Assembly (NCBI RefSeq): GCF_900156425.1
Contig: NZ_FTNO01000001.1
Location: 1,550,001 to 1,614,000 of the forward strand
Reading direction: 5' to 3'
From: Haladaptatus litoreus
GTDB lineage: Archaea; Halobacteriota; Halobacteria; Halobacteriales; Haladaptataceae
DNA length: 64,000 nucleotides
Part shown: piece after piece, positions 43,692 through 52,895 of the stretch
How the letters are laid out: every line of letters begins with the position of its first letter
Position numbering within the stretch: position 1 is the first letter of the stretch
Translations under genes and position numbers: made by a program
Notes under the pieces: model-generated
The model's database searches: none
What the model was told of the DNA's origin: nothing
The model's input: the letters and a program-made list of their open reading frames with translations, nothing else

Positions 43692-45059
43692 ATGAGTCGA
43701 TACCCATTGCTATCCATGAGATATGGTATCGAACGACGTGACGTTTTGAAAGGTGTCGGAACCGCTGGAATAGCCGGGCTTGCGGGCTGTATCGGCGGTG
43801 GCGGCGCTGGAGACGGTGGCGGCAATGGAGACGGAGATGGCGGTGGCAACGGCGGCGGAAACGGTGGTGGCCCGGACGTTATCAACGTTATCGGCTACCC
43901 GCAAAGTGGTATCCAACTGTTCCGCGACTACTACAAAAACACCGACGGGAGCCACGACATCATCGTTCCCGACGGACTGCTCGACGCCGACCTCCCGAAG
44001 GAGGTCAGCAACGACATGCAGAACGTCACCGGAACCGCTCCGGCGGCCTCCGGGCCGAATCAAGAGGCGTTTACCGAGATGTACCGCGACGAATACGACA
44101 GCGCACCGGGTGTGTTTACCGCACACTCCTACGACGCAGTCGCCATCCTCATTCTCGCCAACGCGGCGGCGGGTGCGAACGATGGCGAAAAGATACGCGA
44201 CCAGATGCGCCGAGTCGCCAACCCCGGCGGGCAGAAGTTCGGCCCCGAAAACTTCGTCGAAGCTGTTGAGGCTGCAGCGCGCGGTGAGGACATCAACTAT
44301 CAGGGCGCATCCAGCGTGGTCGATTTCAACGAGAAAGGCGACCCGGCCTCCGCGGCTTACAATGTGTGGAAGTTCGCTCCGGACACGGACGCGGGTTCGG
44401 AAACCGTCGATACCATCAACTTCGAGGGCGATGCTGGCGGGGACATGGCGGACAGTTCACCCGGAGGACAGAACCGGGAAGTCAAAGTCGGAATCTTGCT
44501 CCCCGAAACCGGTGACCTCGGTTCCGTCGGGAGCGAGATGATTCAGGCGGCGAAACTGCCGGTTCAGCAGGTGAACGACGCGGGAATCAGCGTGACGGTC
44601 GATTCGCAAGTCGAGGACTCACAAACGACGAAACAGGCCTCACTCTCCGGTGCGAACGCACTCGTCAGTGCGGGCTACCCGGCCATCTGTGGCCCTGCTT
44701 CGTCCGGGAACTACATCCCAGTGAGCAAGCAGGTGTTCACCAAACAGAGCATCGTCGGCTGTTCGCCGTCGAGTACGGCGCTCACGGTGACGAATTTGGA
44801 GGACAACGATTACGTCTTCCGCACGGCTCCGAGCGACTTGCTTCAGGGCCAAGTTATGGCGCAAGTCGCCGCGGAACGACTGAGTGGAAAAACCGCATCG
44901 ACGCTGTTCGTGAACAACAGCTACGGCCAGCAGTTGTCCGAGAAGTTCTCCTCGTCGTTCACGGAAGAACAGAACGGCGAAATCCTGAACAAAGTGTCGT
45001 TCAACAAGGGCGAAAGCTCGTACACCTCCGTCATCAACAAAGCGACAAATTCGAACTAG
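43692..45059 (+). CDS. Branched-chain amino-acid-type ABC substrate-binding protein, permuted order
   Basis: 455 aa. The N-terminus has a Tat motif ERRDVLKG and lipobox LAGC (about Cys33), then a Gly-rich linker: a lipid-anchored binding protein. The mature part has segments of a type I (LivK-like) binding fold in the wrong order: DVINVIGYPQSGIQLFRDYY (about 60) to KGDPASAAYNVWKFAPDTDA comes first, and only then VKVGILLPETGDLGSVGSEM (about 264) to ESSYTSVINKATNSN, which ends the protein. In the usual order the second block is N-terminal. A second permuted paralogue follows. The substrate is probably an amino acid or urea-like compound, judged from the adjacent Liv genes. ATG 43716 is an alternative start. 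Confidence 0.88.
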   Translation: MSRYPLLSMRYGIERRDVLKGVGTAGIAGLAGCIGGGGAGDGGGNGDGDGGGNGGGNGGGPDVINVIGYPQSGIQLFRDYYKNTDGSHDIIVPDGLLDADLPKEVSNDMQNVTGTAPAASGPNQEAFTEMYRDEYDSAPGVFTAHSYDAVAILILANAAAGANDGEKIRDQMRRVANPGGQKFGPENFVEAVEAAARGEDINYQGASSVVDFNEKGDPASAAYNVWKFAPDTDAGSETVDTINFEGDAGGDMADSSPGGQNREVKVGILLPETGDLGSVGSEMIQAAKLPVQQVNDAGISVTVDSQVEDSQTTKQASLSGANALVSAGYPAICGPASSGNYIPVSKQVFTKQSIVGCSPSSTALTVTNLEDNDYVFRTAPSDLLQGQVMAQVAAERLSGKTASTLFVNNSYGQQLSEKFSSSFTEEQNGEILNKVSFNKGESSYTSVINKATNSN

Positions 45060-45162
45060 TCCCATTTCCCCGCTCGAAGTCGTTCCGCAAAAACGGTCAT
45101 CGATTCTGACACCTGTTGTATCGGCAAGAGAGGGATGAATCGACCACTATTTGTAACGATAG

Positions 45163-45171
45163 TTTAAAATA
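45163..45171 (+). promoter_or_regulatory. TATA-like box before the second binding-protein gene
   Basis: TTTAAAATA lies 37-45 nt upstream of ATG 45208, so the second gene can have its own promoter even though it shares direction with the first. Confidence 0.4.
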
Positions 45172-45207
45172 GATTTTTCCTGCAGAACGACGACAGTTCC
45201 CCCGGGT

Positions 45208-46491
45208 ATGAGACACAAAATCGACCGTCGCACCTACCTTCGGGGGATGGGTGGCGTAGGTGTCGCGACGACCGCTGGCCTGATGGGGACGCTCCAACAG
45301 GACGGCGGCCCGGATATGCTCACTATTATCGGCTATCCGCAAAGCGGCATTCAGTTGTTCCGAGACCTGTACGCAACCGGACAGAACCTCGACGTTCTCG
45401 TCCCGGACGGCCTGCAATCTTCGACGCTTCCGCAGGAAGTCGGCAACGACATGCAGAACGTCACAGGAACCGCACCCGCCGCCGCCGGGCCGAACCAAGA
45501 TGCGTTCAATCAACTGTTCCAAGACCAGTACAACCAACCGCCGGGCGTGTTCACTTCACAGTCCTACGATTCAGTCGCAATCCTGATTCTGGCGAACGCC
45601 GCGGCAGGCGAGAACACCGGGTCGGCCATCCGCGAACAGATGCGCCGAATCGCCAACCCCGGCGGACAGGAGTACGGACCACAGAACTTCGTTGAGGCGG
45701 TTCAAGCCGCCGCGAACGGCGACGACATCAACTACCAAGGAGCATCGAGCACGACCGACTTCGACCAGAACGGCGACCCCGCCGCGGCCTCCTACGACGT
45801 ATGGAAGTTCGCGCCACAGACCGAAGACGGCATCAGAACCGTGAACACGCGCCGATTCGAGAGCAACGCGGGCGGGCCGAGTGCGAACAGCGCACCCGGC
45901 GGAACCGGGCGAACCATCCGGGTCGGTATCCTGCTTCCGGAAACCGGCGACCTCGGCTCTGTCGGGACGCCCATGATTCAAGCGTCCAGAATCCCGATTC
46001 AGCAGGTGAATCAGGCCGATGTAGACCTGCAAGTCGAAACGCAGGTCGAAGACACGCAAACCGACAGACAGGCGGCGTTGTCGGGTGCGAACGCGCTCAT
46101 CAACGCGGGATACCCTGCCATCTCCGGCCCGGCGTCGTCAGGCAACAACATCCCGGTTGCGAGCGAGGTGTACATCCCGAACGAAATCGTCGGCTGTTCA
46201 CCGTCTAGTACGGCGATTACCGTCTCGCGCTTGCAGGACAACGACTACGTCTTCCGAACCGCACCGAGCGACCTGCTTCAGGGCCAAGTGATGGCACAAG
46301 TCGCCGCCGAACGACTCGGCGCGCAATCCGCTTCCACCCTGTTCGTGAACAACGACTACGGCCAACAGTTGTCCGAACAGTTCTCGCAGTCGTTCCAGCA
46401 AGACCACAACGGACAGGTCAACAATCAAGTCGCGTTCAACATCGGCGAATCGTCGTACACGTCGGTCATCAATCAGGCGTTGGGCGGGTAA
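45208..46491 (+). CDS. Second ABC substrate-binding protein, same permuted order
   Basis: 427 aa, paralogous to the preceding protein through its whole mature length. It starts with a Tat-like DRRTYLRGMGGVGVATTAGL but has no lipobox Cys, so it may be released or anchored differently. The C-half-type block begins early, MLTIIGYPQSGIQLFRDLY (about residue 36), and the N-half-type block starts at about 236, IRVGILLPETGDLGSVG, ending in ESSYTSVINQALGG. Sequence between them (SNAGGPSANSAPGGTG) is a flexible linker. Divergence between the two paralogues is moderate, so both have been kept under selection. Confidence 0.88.
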   Translation: MRHKIDRRTYLRGMGGVGVATTAGLMGTLQQDGGPDMLTIIGYPQSGIQLFRDLYATGQNLDVLVPDGLQSSTLPQEVGNDMQNVTGTAPAAAGPNQDAFNQLFQDQYNQPPGVFTSQSYDSVAILILANAAAGENTGSAIREQMRRIANPGGQEYGPQNFVEAVQAAANGDDINYQGASSTTDFDQNGDPAAASYDVWKFAPQTEDGIRTVNTRRFESNAGGPSANSAPGGTGRTIRVGILLPETGDLGSVGTPMIQASRIPIQQVNQADVDLQVETQVEDTQTDRQAALSGANALINAGYPAISGPASSGNNIPVASEVYIPNEIVGCSPSSTAITVSRLQDNDYVFRTAPSDLLQGQVMAQVAAERLGAQSASTLFVNNDYGQQLSEQFSQSFQQDHNGQVNNQVAFNIGESSYTSVINQALGG

Positions 46492-46620
46492 CAAAAGTCG
46501 GATTCACTACGCTGTTTTTTCGGTCTGAATTCTCGGGATTCGAGAGGTAGCATCCACGACGGAGTTGATAAAAACCTACTGACAAAACGAAGAAGTGACT
46601 GCGCGTTGTACTGTCCGCAA

Positions 46621-46887
46621 ATGGCCACCGGTGATTCGGACTTTACCGGCACTGTCTTGGGGATACTCATGATTACGTTCGGTATTTCGCCGACGGTACT
46701 GTTTCTGCTTGGATTGACCGCGAGAGCGTCATTTATAAGCAATTTTGGAGTCGTGCTCGACCAGTCATTCGTGAGCATGCCAATCGTACAACTCATCGTA
46801 AGCATCACCGGTTTGTTTCTAGCAGGAATGGGAGTTTTGACGATAAAATACGGACGTTCGGAGATAGATACGCCTGGACTGTACTGA
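46621..46887 (+). CDS. Small membrane protein (88 aa)
   Basis: Starts at ATG 46621 (MATGDSDFTGTVLGILMITF). Hydrophobic segments at about 10-35 (VLGILMITFGISPTVLFLLG) and 50-75 (IVQLIVSITGLFLAGMGVLT) suggest two membrane helices. It lies at the converging point of the binding-protein genes and the Liv operon. No family recognised and no clear link to transport. Confidence 0.55.
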   Translation: MATGDSDFTGTVLGILMITFGISPTVLFLLGLTARASFISNFGVVLDQSFVSMPIVQLIVSITGLFLAGMGVLTIKYGRSEIDTPGLY

Positions 46888-46931
46888 GTTGAACGACCGG
46901 GCAAAAACACCAGTTTGGTAAAAAATCGGCG

Positions 46932-47639
46932 TTAGCCGCCGAGGAACTCCTGTCTAACCTCGTCGTCCGCCAGCAGGGCGTCTCCTGTGTCCATGAACCG
47001 GTTCCCACCCTGCACGAGGACGTAGCCGCGGTCACAGCGTCGCAGAGCCTCCTTCGCGTTCTGTTCGACCATCAGAATCGCGGTTCCGGAGTCGTTGATT
47101 TCGTCCACCTTGTCGAACATCTCGGCCACGAGGTCGGGGGCCAATCCCGCACTGGGTTCGTCCAGCATCAGTAGGTCAGGGTCGAGCATCAGCGCCCGCC
47201 CCATGGCGAGCATCTGCTGTTGGCCGCCGGACATCGTTCCGGCCTTCTGCTCCCTACGTTCGTCCAGAATCGGGAAGCGTTCGAACACTTCGGAAAGCGC
47301 GTCGTCCGGCACTTCGTCCAGAATGTACGCGCCCATCTCCAAGTTCTCCTGCACGGAGAGCGACCCGAAGATGTTGTCGTTCTGCGGGACGTAGCCGAGT
47401 CCCAAATGAATGATGTCCTCCGGCGTTTTTTGCTGAATTTCGGTTCCCTCGAAGGTGACCGTCCCACCCATGTAGGTCGTCAGCCCGAAGACGGATTTCA
47501 TCACGGTCGATTTCCCGGCTCCGTTCGGGCCGACGATGGTGACGTACTCGCCATCTTCGACGCGCATATCCACGTCGTCGAGGATTTGTAAGTCTTCGCC
47601 GTACCCCGCGTCGAGGCTGTCGATTTCGAGCAGTGCCAT
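46932..47639 (-). CDS. livF: Branched-chain amino-acid ABC transporter ATP-binding protein LivF
   Basis: 235 aa. ABC ATPase: Walker A GPNGAGKST at about 37-45, the Q-loop region, signature MSGGQQQMLAMGRAL, Walker B LLMLDEPSAGLAP and the H-loop region later. Sequence character (VPQNDNIFGSLSVQENLEMG) matches LivF rather than LivG. It overlaps livG by one nucleotide (TAATG). It powers uptake with LivG, LivM and LivH. Confidence 0.95.
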   Translation of the reverse strand: MALLEIDSLDAGYGEDLQILDDVDMRVEDGEYVTIVGPNGAGKSTVMKSVFGLTTYMGGTVTFEGTEIQQKTPEDIIHLGLGYVPQNDNIFGSLSVQENLEMGAYILDEVPDDALSEVFERFPILDERREQKAGTMSGGQQQMLAMGRALMLDPDLLMLDEPSAGLAPDLVAEMFDKVDEINDSGTAILMVEQNAKEALRRCDRGYVLVQGGNRFMDTGDALLADDEVRQEFLGG

Positions 47640-48472
47640 TAAACTTCGTCCCCCAGATAGGCGTCGATGACCTGCTCGTTCGAGCGAATGTCCGCCGGTT
47701 CGCCCTCGGCGAGCACCTTCCCTTGGTGCATGACGATAACGTGTTCGCAGTTGTTCATGATAACGTCCATGTCGTGTTCCACGAGCAGGAACGTGTAGCC
47801 ACGTTCGCGCAGTTCGTGGACGTGTTTCAGTAGTTTCTTCTCCAGCGACGGGTTGACGCCCGCCAGCGGTTCGTCCAACAGCACCATCTGCGGGTCGGTC
47901 ATGAGCGCCCGCGCCATCTCCAGCAGTTTACGCTGGCCGCCGGAGAGGTTACCTGCGTACTCCCCCGCGAGATGGTCGATTTCGAAGAAATCGAGCATCT
48001 CCCACGCTCGGGCGAGAACTTCCTCTTCCTGTTGTTCGACGGTGCCGCGAAGCCCCGGCGTCACCGACCGCCAGAGTTTCTCGCCTTCCTGCGCTTTCGG
48101 CGCGAGCATCATGTTTTCGAGCACAGTCATCTCCGCGAGTTCGCGGGCGATTTGGAACGTCCGCACTAGTCCGCGATTGGCGATTTGGTACGGGCGCTGT
48201 CCGGTGATGTCCTCGTCGTCGAAGTACACCGCGCCGCTGTCCGGTCGGTGAACCCCGGTGATGAGGTTGAACGTAGTGGACTTTCCGGCCCCGTTCGGCC
48301 CGATGAGGCCAGTGAACGACCCCTGTTCGACGGAGAACGTCGCACCGTCAACCGCGGTAATCCCGCCGAACGTCTTGCGGAGATTTTCGACTCGAAGCGG
48401 CGTTTCGCTCAAATCCACCGTCTCGCGCCCGATGTCGAGCGTTTCTTTCTGTTCGGATTCGCTCGCAGTCAT
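47639..48472 (-). CDS. livG: Branched-chain amino-acid ABC transporter ATP-binding protein LivG
   Basis: 277 aa. Walker A GPNGAGKSTTFNLITG, signature LSGGQRKLLEMARAL and Walker B MVLLDEPLAGVNP. The segment GLVRTFQIARELAEMTVLEN is typical for LivG. The N-terminal ~25 residues are an acidic extension. It overlaps livM by 4 nt on one side and livF by 1 nt on the other. Confidence 0.95.
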   Translation of the reverse strand: MTASESEQKETLDIGRETVDLSETPLRVENLRKTFGGITAVDGATFSVEQGSFTGLIGPNGAGKSTTFNLITGVHRPDSGAVYFDDEDITGQRPYQIANRGLVRTFQIARELAEMTVLENMMLAPKAQEGEKLWRSVTPGLRGTVEQQEEEVLARAWEMLDFFEIDHLAGEYAGNLSGGQRKLLEMARALMTDPQMVLLDEPLAGVNPSLEKKLLKHVHELRERGYTFLLVEHDMDVIMNNCEHVIVMHQGKVLAEGEPADIRSNEQVIDAYLGDEV

Positions 48473-49791
48473 TGCTCGTCACCTCCTCGTCCGCCGTCGG
48501 TCGCTGGCTTCGGTTCTGCCGTGCCACCGCCACTGCGCGGACGCGAGAGCGGGATGCTCGCGGCCTCCTCTTTCCGGTGGCCGAGCACGCCCTCCGGTCG
48601 ACGTTGCATTATCAAGATGAGCACGACGCCCATGATGACCAATTGCAACGCGTTGATGTTGTTGATGGTGTACGCGACGAACGGCGAGACGTTGCCCGCG
48701 AATATCGGGCCGATTGCGTCGGCGAACGTGTTCGGCGACGCGGAAACGTCGTACACCTGCCGGATGATGTTTTTCAGGTACAGCGGCCCTTGGAACAGCA
48801 ATCCGGCGAACACCGCCGCACCGAGAACGCTGCCAGTGTTAGACCCCGCACCGCCGATGATGAGGGCCAACCAAACGAAAAACGTCACCTGCGGCCTGAA
48901 CGATGTCGGCGTGATGGCACCCTGCCGGAGTTGCCAGAGGATGCCCGCCAGTCCCATCAGCGCACAACCGAGCATGAACGACTTGATTTTGAACCGGTCG
49001 GTGTCCTTGCCGAGGGCGTTCGCAACCTCCTCGTCCTCCCGGATGGCTTTGAGAACTCGACCAAACGGCGATTCGCCGGTTCGCTTGAGCAACCAGTAGA
49101 ACCCGGCGACGAAGCCCATCAGGATGATTGCGTAGGTCAGCGAATCGAGCACCGGCCCGACACTGCCGCCTACGAGTGGATTCAACACGTCTTCCACCGC
49201 CGCGTAAGGAGCGCTGTCGAACAGCGGTTGCAGTGGGTCGTCGTAGTTCAACAGCAGACCGCGACCGCCGCCGGTTCCGAGATTTCTGCCGAATATCACG
49301 ACGTTTTGGAACTGATTCGACATCACGGTGAACCGGACGATTTCGGACATCGCGATGGTTACGATGGCGAGATAGTCGGCCCGTAACCGCAACGCCGGAA
49401 GCGCGATGAGTAAGCCGAGAAGCGCCGCCGCGAGCATTCCGGCGATGATGCCGACCCAGAGCGGCAGGCCGAGTCCGGAAACGGTCGCGGCCCCCGCAGT
49501 CGCGCTTGCTGGTGGTTTCGAGACGATGGCCATCGTGTACAATCCGACAGCCATGAATCCCGCGATACCGATGTTGAACAGCCCGGTGTATCCCCATTGC
49601 AAGTTCAGCGCGAGCGCCAGCATTCCGTACACTGCGATGAGGAACGTGAGACGCGCGAGGGAGTTCAACTGGCCGCGGAACGAGTAGCCGAGCGCCGACC
49701 CGGCGAGGAGATACAGCGCGTATAGACCGAGAAGCGCGCCGATGATGAGCATCGTGTCGTTGACTTCGAAGTCGCGGAAACTCGCGCTCAT
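48469..49791 (-). CDS. livM: Branched-chain amino-acid ABC transporter permease LivM
   Basis: 440 aa with about 9-10 membrane segments. The LivM signature region is visible: LALNLQWGYTGLFNIGIAGF near the start, and the EAA-like loop GRVLKAIREDEEVANALGKD with LMGLAGILWQLRQGAITPT. Forms the translocation pore with LivH. The C-terminal tail is Pro/Gly/Arg-rich and cytosolic. Confidence 0.95.
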   Translation of the reverse strand: MSASFRDFEVNDTMLIIGALLGLYALYLLAGSALGYSFRGQLNSLARLTFLIAVYGMLALALNLQWGYTGLFNIGIAGFMAVGLYTMAIVSKPPASATAGAATVSGLGLPLWVGIIAGMLAAALLGLLIALPALRLRADYLAIVTIAMSEIVRFTVMSNQFQNVVIFGRNLGTGGGRGLLLNYDDPLQPLFDSAPYAAVEDVLNPLVGGSVGPVLDSLTYAIILMGFVAGFYWLLKRTGESPFGRVLKAIREDEEVANALGKDTDRFKIKSFMLGCALMGLAGILWQLRQGAITPTSFRPQVTFFVWLALIIGGAGSNTGSVLGAAVFAGLLFQGPLYLKNIIRQVYDVSASPNTFADAIGPIFAGNVSPFVAYTINNINALQLVIMGVVLILIMQRRPEGVLGHRKEEAASIPLSRPRSGGGTAEPKPATDGGRGGDEQ

Positions 49792-50903
49792 GCGGTCGTC
49801 CTCCCTGCGAACAGTCCCTGCGGCTTGAACAGCAGGATGAGAATCATCATGCCGAACGCGGCCGCCCGGCCGAACTCACCCGGAATCCAGATGATGGCCA
49901 AGTCCCACGTCAGTCCGATGACCAACCCGCCGAGAATCGCACCGTAAATCGACCCGATGCCGCCGAGGATGACCGCGGCGAAAATCGGGAGCAAGAGGAG
50001 CCAGCCGAACTGGAAATCGATGGTTCCCGTCCAGAGAACCATCAGGTAGCCAGCGACCCCGGTCAGGCCGCCGCCGATTATCCACGTCCAGCGAATGACG
50101 CGCTCGGTCGGAATCCCGGTGATTCGCGCGAGGTCTTCGTTGTCGGCCATGGCGCGCATCGCCTTGCCGAGCTTCGTTCGCTGAAGCAGGACGTGAACGC
50201 CAACCATCAGCCCTACCGTCGAAACGAGCAGCGTGAGGTCGTGTGCCGTCACGGGAACGGTTCCGTCCCAGAGCAGAAGCCGCCACGAGGGAATCTCCTG
50301 TGACGCCGTCGTGCCGCGGTTCTGCGTCGAGAAGACGAACACGATGAGGTAGCGAAGCATGAACGCGACGCCGACGCTGGTGATGAGCAGTGCGATACCG
50401 CCCGCATCGCGCATCGGTCTGTACACCACGCGGTCGATGAACAGTGCGAGTGCAATCGTTCCCAGTCCGGCGAGAACGAGTCCCAAAATGACTGCGATTG
50501 GCGTCGTCGCAATCGTGATGTTGAGGTCGCTCGCGTACACGGTACCGCCAGCCCCGACCAACAGCAAGCCCGGAAGGCTGGATTGGCTGAATCCGGATAC
50601 GAGGTACGTCACCGCCCAACCGGTGAACGCACCGCTCGTGATGTAATCGCCGTGAGAGAAGTTGGCGAAGTTCAGAATACTGTACGTCATCGATAGCCCG
50701 ATTCCGGCAAGACCGATGATAAGTCCGCGCATGAGTCCGCTCCAGACGAGCGAACCGACGTCGGACACGAGTAGGTCGCCGGATAACAGGCGGCTAACGA
50801 AATCCACGACGAGAAGCGTCGCAAAGAGGCCGACGACCACGAGCAGTGGTCGTTCGACCACGAGGCGTCGTCCACGTGAATAGGTTTCATTTACGCCGTC
50901 CAT
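49788..50903 (-). CDS. livH: Branched-chain amino-acid ABC transporter permease LivH
   Basis: 371 aa, about 8-9 membrane segments. LivH signature: IGLAGIGLSMTYSILNFANF, SHGDYITSGAF, then GKAMRAMADNEDLARITGIP (EAA loop). It is the first gene of the leftward livHMGF operon, each overlapping its neighbour by 1-4 nt. The operon converges on the two binding-protein genes about 440 nt away across a small membrane-protein gene, so the complete system lies together. Confidence 0.95.
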   Translation of the reverse strand: MDGVNETYSRGRRLVVERPLLVVVGLFATLLVVDFVSRLLSGDLLVSDVGSLVWSGLMRGLIIGLAGIGLSMTYSILNFANFSHGDYITSGAFTGWAVTYLVSGFSQSSLPGLLLVGAGGTVYASDLNITIATTPIAVILGLVLAGLGTIALALFIDRVVYRPMRDAGGIALLITSVGVAFMLRYLIVFVFSTQNRGTTASQEIPSWRLLLWDGTVPVTAHDLTLLVSTVGLMVGVHVLLQRTKLGKAMRAMADNEDLARITGIPTERVIRWTWIIGGGLTGVAGYLMVLWTGTIDFQFGWLLLLPIFAAVILGGIGSIYGAILGGLVIGLTWDLAIIWIPGEFGRAAAFGMMILILLFKPQGLFAGRTTA

Positions 50904-51113
50904 TGGTAACTCTCCACACGATAATCGGTTCCGGTCAAACTATTAAACCTTTCCGACAGAGTCACCGGGCGAATTTCGGTAACGGCGGCATACTTCCGAT
51001 TGTTCGACAATTGTGTCCGATTCTTTTGTTTTCCCACTGTTTACTCGAAAGCGTGTTTATTTTCATTACCGGCTACCGACACACATATGCCGAGCGGTGT
51101 TGGAGGCACAGGT

Positions 51114-52313
51114 ATGCCTATTCAGACCCTGGACGACCTCGCCGTCCAAGGGACGACCCTCGGCGTGCGCATCGACATCAACAGTCCGTTGACCGAGTCT
51201 GGTGACCTCGCCGACGACGCGCGACTCCGGGCGCACGTCGATACCCTCTCGGAACTGTTGGAACGCGGCGGAAAGGTGGCGATTCTCGCTCACCAAGGGC
51301 GGCCCGGTAGCGACGATTTCGCAAGCCTCTCCCCGCACGCGGAGCGACTGGACGAACTACTATCCTATCCCGTCTCCCACTGCGATGCGACGTTTTCGGG
51401 AGACGCGCGAATGGCGGTCGAAAACCTCCGCGAGAGCGAAGCGGTCGTCCTCGAAAACACCCGTTTTTACAGCGAGGAGTACATGGAATTTCCGGCAGAA
51501 GAGGCCGCTGAAACCCATCTCGTTGACCGTCTCGTCCCAGAACTCGACGCCTACGTTAACGACGCGTTCGCGGCAGCCCACCGCTCTCAGCCCTCGCTCG
51601 TCGGCTTTCCGACGCGACTTCCGGGCTACGTCGGCAGAGTCATGGAAAACGAACTCGACGTGCTCGGCGACATCGACGCGACACCGCGCCCGCGGGTGTA
51701 CGTCGTAGGCGGTGCGAAGGTGTCCGACTCCATCGCCGTCGCAAAGAACGTACTGGAGCGCGACCTCGCAGACCACGTCCTGACGGCGGGCGTCGTCGGC
51801 AACGTCTTCCTGTTCGCCGACGGTGCTGACCTCGGCGACGCCAGCGCAGACTTCATCCACGACCAAGGCTACTGGGACTACATCGACGACGCCGCAGACC
51901 TCCTCGAAGCTTACAGCGATAAGATTCACCTGCCGAAAGACGCGGCAGTCGAACGCGACGGCGAACGTGCGGAAATCACGCGCGGCGACTTCCCGCCGAA
52001 AGAGGACGAGGGTGCGATGGACATCGGCGACGCAACCATCACCGCCTACTCGAAGATTCTCCGGAACGCGGGAACCGTCATCCTCAACGGGCCAGCGGGT
52101 GTCTTCGAGGACGACACGTTCGCAGACGGAACCCGCGAACTGTACACCGAGGCCGTGAACGCCGAGTACAGCATCGTCGGCGGTGGCGACACCGCGGCCG
52201 CGATTCGGAAGTTCGGCCTGTCCGGATTCGACCACGTCAGCACTGGTGGCGGCGCGTGTCTCCGGATGTTGACCGGCGACCCGCTCCCTGCGGTGGAAGC
52301 ACTCTCACGATAG
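51114..52313 (+). CDS. pgk: Phosphoglycerate kinase
   Basis: Interconverts 1,3-bisphosphoglycerate and 3-phosphoglycerate with ADP/ATP. 399 aa from ATG 51114 (MPIQTLDDLAVQGTTLGVRI). A Shine-Dalgarno GGAGG at 51102-51106 lies 7 nt ahead of this ATG; ATG 51087 upstream is the alternative. The motifs DINSPLTESG, LAHQGRPGSDDF, VYVVGGAKVSDSIAVAKNVL and VGGGDTAAAIRKFG, GGGACLRML are in place. The open frame extends further upstream to 51000, but that part lacks similarity. Confidence 0.95.
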   Translation: MPIQTLDDLAVQGTTLGVRIDINSPLTESGDLADDARLRAHVDTLSELLERGGKVAILAHQGRPGSDDFASLSPHAERLDELLSYPVSHCDATFSGDARMAVENLRESEAVVLENTRFYSEEYMEFPAEEAAETHLVDRLVPELDAYVNDAFAAAHRSQPSLVGFPTRLPGYVGRVMENELDVLGDIDATPRPRVYVVGGAKVSDSIAVAKNVLERDLADHVLTAGVVGNVFLFADGADLGDASADFIHDQGYWDYIDDAADLLEAYSDKIHLPKDAAVERDGERAEITRGDFPPKEDEGAMDIGDATITAYSKILRNAGTVILNGPAGVFEDDTFADGTRELYTEAVNAEYSIVGGGDTAAAIRKFGLSGFDHVSTGGGACLRMLTGDPLPAVEALSR

Positions 52314-52327
52314 CTAGCACACGATAG

Positions 52328-52804
52328 ATGGTCACGATAGAGGCGGCGACGAGCGCGGATATGGACACCGTCACCGACCTCTGGGTCGAACTCGCGCGCG
52401 ACCAACGCGCACACGGTTCTCATCTCCTTCCGGACGAGAACCGTAGTACGATTCGTGACAGTGTCGCCCGGCATATCATCGAAAACACCCTTCTCGTCGC
52501 CCGCGATGGAGGCATCGTCGGATTCGTGATGTTCGACCTGCAGTCGGGAATGTACGAACAGGCGACGACTCGTGGCATCATCCAGAACGTCTACGTCGAA
52601 CCCGGACACCGCGATTCGGGAATCGGTTCGATGCTGTTGGATGCCGCCGAAACGGCGCTCGTCGAACGCGGGGCCGAACGGTTGGCTTTGGAAGTGATGG
52701 CGAAGAACGAAAACGCCCGGAGACTGTACCGAAATCGGGGGTACGAACCGCATCGAATCGAGCTGGAAAAATCGGTCGAAAACGATAACCACTCAAAGGA
52801 GTAG
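52328..52804 (+). CDS. GNAT N-acetyltransferase
   Basis: 158 aa. Four-motif GNAT fold with the acetyl-CoA site VYVEPGHRDSGIGSMLLDAA followed by RLALEVMAKNENARRLYRNR and GYEP, which is motif B. N-terminal part: ADMDTVTDLWVELARDQRAH. The substrate cannot be inferred; it may act on small molecules, peptides or protein N-termini. It starts 14 nt after the pgk stop and may be co-transcribed. Confidence 0.88.
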   Translation: MVTIEAATSADMDTVTDLWVELARDQRAHGSHLLPDENRSTIRDSVARHIIENTLLVARDGGIVGFVMFDLQSGMYEQATTRGIIQNVYVEPGHRDSGIGSMLLDAAETALVERGAERLALEVMAKNENARRLYRNRGYEPHRIELEKSVENDNHSKE

Positions 52805-52821
52805 CCACAATCACCATCTGC

Positions 52822-52895
52822 GCCAAGGGAGCTTGGGTGGTTCAAGCACTCGATTTGTAATCGAGAATACGTGGGTTCAAATCCCACCCTTGGCT
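52822..52895 (+). tRNA. tRNA-Thr (anticodon TGT)
   Basis: 74 nt. The acceptor GCCAAGG pairs with CCTTGGC, with discriminator T and no encoded CCA. The D arm is GCTT/AAGC, the anticodon arm CTCGA-TTTGTAA-TCGAG, and the T arm GTGGG-TTCAAAT-CCCAC. It starts 17 nt downstream of the GNAT stop. Confidence 0.97.
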
